Assembly (NCBI GenBank): GCA_051011135.1
Contig: JBPCUO010000097.1
Span: 1 to 5,223, forward strand
DNA length: 5,223 nucleotides
Reading direction: 5' to 3'
Source: JACOND01 sp051011135
GTDB lineage: Bacteria; Bdellovibrionota; Bdellovibrionia; Bdellovibrionales; UBA1609
A program made the translations under genes and the position numbers. How positions within the stretch are numbered: position 1 is the stretch's first letter; each line of letters opens with the position of its first letter. Of this stretch, positions 1 through 4,350 are shown piece after piece. The notes beneath the pieces are model-generated. The model saw nothing but the letters and a program-made list of their open reading frames with translations, did no database searches and was not told the DNA's origin.

Positions 1-381
1 TCTCCCCTTTCGTTTTCTATGACTCTTGGAGAGGGTGTAGCTGCTACAGGTATTCAAAGTACTTTAAATAGCACAGCAAGTTCTAATGCCATTGCTACAA
101 AAAAAAGAGCAGAAACTCTATTAAAAAAAGCACAACAACAAAGATCACTTGCTAATGATCCTTTAAGCTCTGAAAATCTGGAACAACAATTAAATGATGG
201 AGGAATTGCTATTCAAGCTGATCGAGTGGATTACACCAAAAGCACTGTTATATTTTACAAAAACAATTGTAACCACATGGCTCATCAAAACTGTACTGCT
301 GTCCCTGTTTTAACGAATATCAAAAGTGTGATTTTTGACTACGCTCATAATCGTGGTGAATTTCAACAAAGAAAAAATTAA
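1..381 (+). CDS. C-terminal part of an unrecognised protein (5' end outside window)
   Basis: The reading frame is open from the first base and ends at TAA 379-381. About 126 codons are visible. An ATG at 19 is in frame, but no Shine-Dalgarno sequence precedes it and the six codons before it are open, so the true start is probably upstream of the window. The visible part begins with a small, Gly/Ala/Ser/Thr-rich stretch (GEGVAATGIQ), followed by a Lys/Gln/Ala-rich, probably helical segment (KKRAETLLKKAQQQR). The C-terminal half has two cysteines nine residues apart (NNCNHMAHQNC), which could form a disulfide if the protein is exported. I do not recognise the family. It lies 51 bases upstream of the likely start of the DciA-like gene on the same strand, so the two may be co-transcribed. 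Function unknown. Confidence 0.6.
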   Translation, partial: SPLSFSMTLGEGVAATGIQSTLNSTASSNAIATKKRAETLLKKAQQQRSLANDPLSSENLEQQLNDGGIAIQADRVDYTKSTVIFYKNNCNHMAHQNCTAVPVLTNIKSVIFDYAHNRGEFQQRKN

Positions 382-420
382 AAATTCTAGACAATGTTTC
401 AGGAGGGATTTACCTTATTA

Positions 421-427
421 AAAGGAG
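421..427 (+). promoter_or_regulatory. Ribosome binding site favouring the TTG start of the DciA-like gene
   Basis: AAAGGAG ends 5 bases before the in-frame TTG at 433. A second purine-rich core, AGGAGGG at 401-407, has no usable start codon 5-10 bases after it. It lies downstream of the alternative ATG (394), so it cannot serve that codon. Confidence 0.5.
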
Positions 428-432
428 CCCAT

Positions 433-777
433 TTGAAAAAGCCACTTTTTTCTGCATCTTCTATTTTAGAAGAACTTTTTAAAAAAAGAAAATCTCCTTT
501 ATCAGAAGGTTATTTTTTATGCCAACTCCATCAAGTATGGAAGGAACTGGCTGGAGAAGAAATCGCAAAAGTCGCACAACCTCTTTGTTTTAAACACCAT
601 CAACTCACTTTAGCTCTTCCAAGTTCAAGCCATATGCAAGATTTGCATTTTGTCAAAGAAAGCTTGAGAGAAAAAATCAATCAGCATTTTCCAGATCGAA
701 GAGTCAAAAGGATTAGCTTTCAAGTTAAAAACTCAAAACCTATTCCTTTTCAATCTATTAAAAATATTATCTCTTAA
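433..777 (+). CDS. dciA: DciA-like (DUF721) protein, putative replicative helicase loader/operator
   Basis: This 114-residue protein has the DUF721 pattern. A short N-terminal helix (ASSILEELFKK) leads to the core 'VWKELAGEEIAKVAQP' around Trp36, then a beta stretch 'HHQLTLALPSSSHMQDL', a helix 'VKESLREKINQHF' and a closing strand 'VKRISFQVK'. In bacteria lacking DnaC or DnaI, DciA interacts with the DnaB helicase and supports its loading at replication. That role is known for the family and inferred here. The start is uncertain. An ATG at 394 would add 13 residues (MFQEGFTLLKGAH) but has no ribosome binding site. The TTG at 433 is preceded by AAAGGAG (421-427) at 5-base spacing, and the protein would then begin MKKPLF, so I prefer it. 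The stop (775-777) abuts the stop of the convergent mlaD gene. Family call fairly sure; gene symbol tentative. Confidence 0.75.
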   Translation: MKKPLFSASSILEELFKKRKSPLSEGYFLCQLHQVWKELAGEEIAKVAQPLCFKHHQLTLALPSSSHMQDLHFVKESLREKINQHFPDRRVKRISFQVKNSKPIPFQSIKNIIS

Positions 778-785
778 TTATTTTT
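760..785. terminator. Weak A/T-only hairpin at the dciA/mlaD convergent junction
   Basis: AAAAATA (760-766) can pair with TATTTTT (779-785) around a 12-base loop. On the plus strand the arm runs into a long T/C-rich tract (781-806). On the minus strand it runs into TTTTTAATAG. It could act as a weak bidirectional terminator across the two abutting stop codons. The stem has no G-C pairs, so this is tentative. Confidence 0.25.
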
Positions 786-1509
786 TCTTCTTCTTTTTAT
801 TTTTGGATTTATTAGAAAGATCATTTAAATAATTTTTAGGTCTTTCTCCAAGAAGAATTAACAAACGATTGTAAGCTCTTTTATTATTAATTAAAGCTCC
901 TAAAGATCCTTCTCCGGAATCTACTTTTTGCGCAATTCGTCTTAGAGTTCTTAAAATAGTAGAAATATCTCTTCTGTTAGAAGGGGATAAAATCCCATCT
1001 CCTTCATTTAAATTTTGCATAAATTGATCCAAGCCACCCACTAAACTTTCTAAAGATTTTTTGTTTTTCTCTCCTCCACTGATTAAAGATAAAATATCTA
1101 AAGACGGTGCTGTGGGAAGATACTTCCCCGCAGCTAAAGGAGCAGCGGATAAATCCTTAGTGGCAATATTAATATAGCGATCCCCAAGAGCTCCTTGAGT
1201 TTTCAGTTGCGCCGTACTGGATTCATTAATCATAAAAACATGATCTTTTTTAATCGTAAAAGCAACTTCAATTTTTCCATCTTTTAAAAGTTTCATGTGA
1301 ATCACATTTCCTGTTCTTGTTCCGTGAATGGTCACTTCACTTCCCACATAAATCCCTCTCACCTCGTTATAAACACTTTTATAAATATTGGGAGATTTTA
1401 AAAAAGTTCCATCACTATTTCCAATAATAATAGTCAGCGCTATAAAAACACTGATCCCTACCAAAAGAATAGTTCCTACTACAACTTGTTTCATAAAGAA
1501 AAATTTCAT
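778..1509 (-). CDS. mlaD: MlaD-like MCE-domain substrate-binding protein of a phospholipid ABC transporter
   Basis: This 243-residue protein has one N-terminal membrane helix (about 9-29, VVVGTILLVGISVFIALTII) and then a single MCE domain (about 40-118). Visible MCE features are 'NEVRGIYVGSEVTIHGTRTGNVI' near 48-70 (split here only for description: NEVRGIYVG then SEVTIHG) and 'GALGDRYINIA' at 106-116. A helical C-terminal part includes 'GEGSLGALINN' (199-209), a pattern common in Mce proteins. MlaD proteins form a periplasmic ring on the MlaFE complex and pass phospholipids through its central pore. The start is supported by a GGAGGAGG box 9 bases upstream and by an ATGA overlap with the mlaF stop, which suggests translational coupling. 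A later ATG (codon 6) is possible but less well spaced. The protein ends in a lysine tail of six K after NKSKN, with the stop touching that of the convergent dciA-like gene. Last gene of the operon. Confidence 0.9.
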   Translation of the reverse strand: MKFFFMKQVVVGTILLVGISVFIALTIIIGNSDGTFLKSPNIYKSVYNEVRGIYVGSEVTIHGTRTGNVIHMKLLKDGKIEVAFTIKKDHVFMINESSTAQLKTQGALGDRYINIATKDLSAAPLAAGKYLPTAPSLDILSLISGGEKNKKSLESLVGGLDQFMQNLNEGDGILSPSNRRDISTILRTLRRIAQKVDSGEGSLGALINNKRAYNRLLILLGERPKNYLNDLSNKSKNKKKKKK

Positions 1510-2282
1510 TTTTTATTACCTCCTCCTTTAATTCCTTCCATAAAGTTTTTAATTAAAACATTATAACTTTTTTCTAATGTTTCTGTCGTTCCCATAGCCT
1601 GTATTGTTCCATCTAACAAAAGAGCAATACGATCTGATATTTTACGAGCCACAGACATATTATGCGTAACTAAAATGGCTGTTGTCCCTCTTTTTTTAAG
1701 TTTTAACATCATTTTTACTAAATTAGCAGTATTATAAGGGTCTAAACTTACGGTAGGCTCATCATAAAGAATGACTTTTGGTTTTAAAATCATAGATCTT
1801 GAAATTCCTACTCTTTTTTTCATACCTCCAGAAAGCTCTCCAGGGAAAAGATTTTCAGTTCCACCAAGTTCAAATTCTTCCAGCTCATTCATGACTCTTT
1901 TATAAATGGCTGCCTCTCCTAATTTTGTATGCTCTCTTAAAGGCAGAGCTAAATTATTAAAGACTGTCATGGAATCAAACAGCGCTCCATTTTGAAAAGC
2001 AAAGGCTACTTTTTTTCTGATAGGAATTAATTCTTGCTCTGAAAGATTTAAAATGTTTTCTCCTTCAATAATGACTTCACCTTGAGTTGGTTTTCTAAGT
2101 CCAATAATAGAGCGAAGTAAAGTTGTCTTTCCAGCTCCTGACTCTCCTAAAATTGTTAAACATTCTTTTTCTTTAACAATAAAATTCACATCTTTTAAAA
2201 TAGATTTTTCTCCATAAGATAAAGAAAAGTTTTTAACTTCTATAAGAGTCTTAGGTTGGGCTGGTGAAGAATTGGCTGGCAT
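1506..2282 (-). CDS. mlaF: MlaF-like ABC transporter ATPase (phospholipid transport)
   Basis: This 258-residue protein has all ABC nucleotide-binding motifs in order: A-loop Tyr23 (SLSYGEKS), Walker A GESGAGKT (46-53), Q-loop Gln97 in FQNGALFDSMTVFNN, signature LSGGM (150-154), Walker B VILYDEP (170-176) with catalytic Glu175, D-loop SLDP (179-182) and H-loop His207 (VTHN). The 'QNGALFDSMTV' Q-loop and 'GELSGGMKKRVGISRSM' signature are typical of the MlaF/Ttg2A branch that pairs with MlaE permeases. ATP hydrolysis in the cytoplasm would drive lipid movement through MlaE/MlaD. The D-loop has Ser where Gly is common, and nothing suggests inactivity. The start ATG is preceded by AAAAGGAG (2295-2288) at 5-base spacing; this box overlaps the mlaE stop, and the gap to mlaE is 11 bases. 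The stop overlaps the mlaD start. Confidence 0.93.
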   Translation of the reverse strand: MPANSSPAQPKTLIEVKNFSLSYGEKSILKDVNFIVKEKECLTILGESGAGKTTLLRSIIGLRKPTQGEVIIEGENILNLSEQELIPIRKKVAFAFQNGALFDSMTVFNNLALPLREHTKLGEAAIYKRVMNELEEFELGGTENLFPGELSGGMKKRVGISRSMILKPKVILYDEPTVSLDPYNTANLVKMMLKLKKRGTTAILVTHNMSVARKISDRIALLLDGTIQAMGTTETLEKSYNVLIKNFMEGIKGGGNKK

Positions 2283-2293
2283 AAAAGCTCCTT

Positions 2294-3058
2294 TTAATAG
2301 TGTAAATAGGAATAGTAAAACTGAGTCAATATCACATCTCCAAAAATAATCAGAAGAGAGGATACTAAAACAGATTTCATTGTAGCAATCCCTATTTCAT
2401 AAGATCCTTTTGAAACACTGAGTCCATAATGACAAGAGGTGATAGCAATGAATAATGAAAAAATAACCGTCTTAAATAAAGAAAAAAGAAAAAAGATCAA
2501 CTTAGGCGTGTAAAGAGCTCTTGTTATAAAATAAACAGGATCTAGATTTAATTCCGCTTTAGCAACATAAGCGCCTGTTAAAAGACCAAAAATAACAACA
2601 AACAAAGACAAAATAGGAATGATCATTATACAAGCCAGAACTTTAGGAATAATCACTCGTTTCATGTAAGAAATACCTAAGGCTCGAAAAGCATCAATTT
2701 GTTCTGTGACTTGCATTGTTCCTATCTCTGAGGTGATCCCTGCTCCAATTCGAGCCGCCAAAATCAAAGGCGCTAACACGGTTGCAAACTCTCCTAAAAG
2801 AGCTAAAGCCATCACTCGAGGCACATACATTTTTGCTCCGTATTTTTCTAAGGAGATACCAATATGCAAAGCCAGAATAAAACCCAGACAAATTCCTAAA
2901 ACAACAATAATAAATAAAGATCGATACCCAAAGTCATACAAATTTTTGACAAGCATTTTGTAATAAAAAGGACGACTCCACATTTGCTTCATGATTTGAG
3001 AAGAGATTGAACAAAAACTTTTGGTAAATGCAATACTATTAGGAATAAAATTCATCAT
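2294..3058 (-). CDS. mlaE: MlaE-like permease of a phospholipid ABC transporter
   Basis: The protein has 254 residues from the chosen start. The MlaE family hallmark lies at about 95-123: LAPLILAARIGAGITSEIG followed by TMQVTEQIDA. Hydrophobic segments are at roughly 47-68, 83-105, 140-165, 187-209 and 228-249. The preceding amphipathic region (about 25-45, MKQMWSRPFYYKML) matches the interfacial helix of MlaE proteins. Two MlaE subunits form the inner-membrane core carrying MlaF and MlaD. Start choice: AGAGAGG (3072-3066) lies 7 bases before ATG 3058. An in-frame TTG at 3064 would leave one base after that box, and a second ATG follows immediately at 3055. The ATG at 3058 overlaps the TGA of a 23-codon leader ORF (ATGA). 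That leader is a diverged duplicate of this gene's own first codons: MlaE residues 19-25 (SSQIMKQ) recur in it exactly. Confidence 0.92.
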   Translation of the reverse strand: MMNFIPNSIAFTKSFCSISSQIMKQMWSRPFYYKMLVKNLYDFGYRSLFIIVVLGICLGFILALHIGISLEKYGAKMYVPRVMALALLGEFATVLAPLILAARIGAGITSEIGTMQVTEQIDAFRALGISYMKRVIIPKVLACIMIIPILSLFVVIFGLLTGAYVAKAELNLDPVYFITRALYTPKLIFFLFSLFKTVIFSLFIAITSCHYGLSVSKGSYEIGIATMKSVLVSSLLIIFGDVILTQFYYSYLHY

Positions 3059-3094
3059 GAACAAGCCTCTCTTTGTTTCATGATTTGAGAAGAG
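2983..3094. repeat. Imperfect tandem duplication of the mlaE start region
   Basis: The 23-base segments 2983-3005 and 3072-3094 are identical except for one base (third codon position: AAG versus AAA). Similarity extends further right in each copy, with shared pieces such as CAATAC and CATCATG/ATCATGG, up to the CCTCTC of the two ribosome binding sites. The 23-base cores are 89 bases apart but the start codons only 68 apart. The 21-base difference equals seven codons present only in the mlaE copy. Confidence 0.8.
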
Positions 3095-3126
3095 CTTTTA
3101 ATAAATACAATACGATTATTTATCAT
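3055..3126 (-). CDS. 23-codon leader ORF, a partial duplicate of the mlaE 5' end
   Basis: This small ORF runs from ATG 3126-3124 to TGA 3057-3055. GAGAGG ends 8 bases before its start. The peptide begins MINNRIVFIKS and continues SSQIMKQREACS. Aligned with the MlaE N-terminus (MMNFIPNSIAFTKS then FCSISSQIMKQ), it matches except for a seven-residue shortening, so the leader looks like a copy of the mlaE ribosome binding site and first ~25 codons. Its start overlaps the stop of the upstream lipoprotein gene as ATGA, and its stop overlaps the mlaE start as ATGA. It has no membrane segment and no obvious protein function. The likeliest role is passive translational coupling between the lipoprotein and mlaE. 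It could be a duplication relic. Whether it is translated is inferred. Confidence 0.5.
   Translation of the reverse strand: MINNRIVFIKSSSQIMKQREACS
3066..3072 (-). promoter_or_regulatory. Ribosome binding site of mlaE, lying inside the leader ORF
   Basis: AGAGAGG ends 7 bases before ATG 3058 and favours that start over TTG 3064. It lies within the last codons of the leader ORF. Ribosomes finishing the leader would therefore cross it and stop exactly on the mlaE start. Confidence 0.6.
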
Positions 3127-3632
3127 GGGTAAAACCTCTCCATAAATTTTTTAAAAACAGGAAATTCTTTTTTAAAAGATTTTTTGGATTGAGTTATAAA
3201 ATTTATAATATAAAAACAATTTCGTTTTTTTAAAGTTTTAATTCCGCTAAAAGTAATATGTCCATCCAAATGATAAATTTTAATTTCAGACAAAATAGAG
3301 TTTTTTGTTTTTTGAGTTTTGATTCGTTCGTATTTATAAATATCCGATAAAGTTTCTGCCTCTATTTGTTTTAAAGATAACTGATGTTTTGAGCAGTTTG
3401 AAAAATAAGACAAGGAGCTTTTTGTTTTAGGATTCCACCAAAGAACATCTAAGATATCATGTTTTTGTCTTTGATAAGGAGAGGGAGGAGACCAAAACTC
3501 AACAGAGTTATCCTTTTTATCTTTTGCTTTTTTTAAAAAAATACGAACACCGGATCTTTTTAAAGATTTACAATGGGGTAAAAAGAAACAGCACCCTAGT
3601 AAGATACAAAAATTTAAAATTATTTTTTTCAT
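3123..3632 (-). CDS. Putative small basic lipoprotein encoded upstream of mlaE
   Basis: This 169-residue protein begins MKK plus a hydrophobic stretch (IILNFCILLGCCFFLPHC), an N-terminal signal. Cys21 in 'FLPHC' or Cys14 in 'ILLGC' could be the lipidated residue. Neither is a textbook lipobox, so lipidation is inferred, not certain. The mature part is Lys-rich, with 'VLWWNPKTKSSLSYFSNCS' (63-81) as its most distinctive block, a beta-type stretch 'SEIKIYHLDGHITFSGIKTL' (115-134), and 'CFYIINFIT' followed by a basic helix 'FKKFMERF'. I do not recognise a named family. The start is supported by GAGAGGG 7 bases upstream. The TGA stop overlaps the start of the leader ORF, which overlaps the mlaE start, so the gene is tightly tied to the Mla operon. 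It may be an accessory or outer-membrane-side component; that is inference from position. Confidence 0.72.
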   Translation of the reverse strand: MKKIILNFCILLGCCFFLPHCKSLKRSGVRIFLKKAKDKKDNSVEFWSPPSPYQRQKHDILDVLWWNPKTKSSLSYFSNCSKHQLSLKQIEAETLSDIYKYERIKTQKTKNSILSEIKIYHLDGHITFSGIKTLKKRNCFYIINFITQSKKSFKKEFPVFKKFMERFYP

Positions 3633-3683
3633 CAGAAAACCCTCTCAATAATTTTATAAAAATTAAGAGTGAGTGATTCCTAA

Positions 3684-3708
3684 TTGAATTAAAAAAATCT
3701 TAATTCAA
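3684..3708 (-). other. Perfect 9-bp inverted repeat over the HU stop codon
   Basis: TTGAATTAA (3684-3692) and TTAATTCAA (3700-3708) form a 9-bp stem with a 7-base loop. It includes the HU stop codon (3702-3700). On the minus transcript the T-rich part is in the loop and no T-run follows the stem, so it is not a typical intrinsic terminator. It could limit read-through or protect the HU mRNA end. The gap from the HU stop to the lipoprotein start is only 67 bases, so read-through transcription is plausible. Confidence 0.4.
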
Positions 3709-3972
3709 ATACTCTTTAAAGTCTTTACCGGGCTTAAACTTAGGAGATGTGCAAGCAGGAATTTGAATTTCTTCTCCTGTGTGAGGATTGCGTCCTACTC
3801 TTGCTTTTCTCTCATTAGCCGTAAAAGTTCCAAAACCAACAAGTTTTACAGTTTCTTTCTTTTTTAAAGTACTTTTAATAGTATCAAAAAAAGTTGTTAC
3901 TATTCTTGTAATATCTGCTTTGGAAAAATTAGTTTCTTCTGCGATTCTTTCTATAATTTCTGCTTTATTCAT
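3700..3972 (-). CDS. hup: HU/IHF-family DNA-binding protein
   Basis: This 90-residue protein is the usual HU length and aligns along its whole length. The N-terminal helices (MNKAEIIERIAEETNFSKAD) form the dimer body. The 'VGFGTF' turn is at 45-50. The DNA-gripping beta arm includes ERKARVGRNPHTGEEI (54-69), where Pro63 in RNPHTG is the residue that intercalates at DNA kinks. The C-terminal 'PKFKPGKDFKEYLN' closes the fold. HU compacts and bends chromosomal DNA in the nucleoid as a homo- or heterodimer. IHF subunits share this fold, but the RNPHTG arm and clean HU-like ends favour HU. The start ATG has GAGG 6 bases upstream (AAAGAGGTGTTAT). It is the first gene of the leftward cluster, with a candidate promoter and overlapping A/T-tract inverted repeats upstream. 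The Cys in 'IPACTSP' (Cys74) is a minor oddity. Confidence 0.95.
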   Translation of the reverse strand: MNKAEIIERIAEETNFSKADITRIVTTFFDTIKSTLKKKETVKLVGFGTFTANERKARVGRNPHTGEEIQIPACTSPKFKPGKDFKEYLN

Positions 3973-3991
3973 ATAACACCTCTTTGTATTT

Positions 3992-4019
3992 AAAATAATT
4001 TATTTGAAAACTCTAACAA
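3992..4019 (-). promoter_or_regulatory. Candidate promoter of the HU gene
   Basis: On the minus strand, TTGTTA (4019-4014) and TATTTT (3997-3992) are separated by 16 bases, each with four of six consensus matches. The -10 box lies about 20 bases before the start codon. The same TTGTTAG sequence appears as the candidate -35 of ssrA. In such A/T-rich DNA chance matches are frequent. Confidence 0.4.
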
Positions 4020-4025
4020 ACATTA

Positions 4026-4086
4026 GATTTTTTATATTTGAACTAAAAAATCAAGTGTTTTTAGTAAAAAACCATAGTTTTTTACT
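4026..4086. promoter_or_regulatory. Chain of overlapping A/T-tract inverted repeats upstream of HU
   Basis: Three inverted repeats share arms. GATTTTTT (4026-4033) pairs with AAAAAATC (4045-4052). ACTAAAAA (4042-4049) pairs with TTTTTAGT (4058-4065). AGTAAAAAAC (4063-4072) pairs with GTTTTTTACT (4077-4086), a perfect 10-bp stem with a 4-base CATA loop. Adjacent hairpins exclude one another. None is followed by a clean T-run on the strand expected. The block lies just upstream of the candidate HU -35 box, so it may act as curved DNA, an upstream element or a protein-binding site. Confidence 0.45.
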
Positions 4087-4161
4087 CTTAGACAAGCTGC
4101 TTTTATGTTTTTGAATTCATTTTGAGTTTAATTTTGACTTTAAAATTAATTTGTGCACTGA

Positions 4162-4210
4162 CTGCGTTATATTTTACTTGTTATCGCAGGTTTTTTTAAT
4201 TCACATATTT
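4162..4210 (+). repeat. Hairpin repeat, copy 1
   Basis: CTGCG (4162-4166) pairs with CGCAG (4185-4189), followed by G, seven T and AATTCACATATTT. The stretch 4186-4210 is identical over 25 bases to 4326-4350, 140 bases away. On the plus strand, stem plus T-run resembles a weak intrinsic terminator (5-bp stem, 18-base loop). No plus-strand gene upstream accounts for it. Confidence 0.6.
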
Positions 4211-4311
4211 GCCTCATAAATCATTTCTTTTGATCTTAACTTTCTAGATTATTGGAGTTGTATAAACAGTTGTATAAATTCAAAAATTCTTAAAACTAAT
4301 GACTTATTAAG

Positions 4312-4350
4312 CTGCTAAAGTGGTGGCAGGTTTTTTTAATTCACATATTT
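4312..4350 (+). repeat. Hairpin repeat, copy 2 (contains the lipoprotein stop codon)
   Basis: CTGCTA (4312-4317) pairs with TGGCAG (4324-4329), including one G-T pair, around a 6-base loop. G, seven T and AATTCACATATTT follow. It is identical to copy 1 over 4326-4350. Read on the minus strand, the repeat encodes the last four residues (KYVN) and the TAA stop (4338-4336) of the unknown lipoprotein gene. Confidence 0.65.

Larger units (their letters stand above)
3973..4335. other. Gene-free region between HU and the unknown lipoprotein
   Basis: No ORF here looks protein-coding on either strand. From left to right it holds the HU ribosome binding site and candidate promoter, the overlapping A/T-tract inverted repeats (4026-4086), one full copy of the 25-bp repeat (4186-4210), a tandem decamer GTTGTATAAA (4257-4266 and 4269-4278) and most of the second repeat copy (4326-4350). 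No convincing minus-strand terminator for the lipoprotein gene was seen. Confidence 0.6.

Noticed and set aside
2706..2963. Plus-strand ORF of 85 codons
   Set aside because: It lies entirely antisense to mlaE, whose family motifs are intact here. It shows no recognisable protein features. The minus-strand 65-codon ORF at 2694-2891 is likewise an out-of-frame shadow of mlaE.
3059..3064. TTG at 3064 as the mlaE start
   Set aside because: Only one base would separate it from the AGAGAGG box. ATG 3058 has 7-base spacing and an ATGA overlap with the leader ORF.
3066..3072. Shared GAGAGG boxes before the lipoprotein, leader and mlaE as a long repeat family
   Set aside because: The lipoprotein box (3646-3640) resembles the others only over the ribosome binding site and a few T. 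Common Shine-Dalgarno function explains it.
3788..3976. Plus-strand ORF of 62 codons
   Set aside because: It is antisense to the HU gene, and its hydrophobic look comes from the complement of Lys/Glu codons.
4257..4278. Tandem GTTGTATAAA as an iteron or operator
   Set aside because: It has only two copies 12 bases apart in A/T-rich DNA, with no replication or regulator gene beside it.
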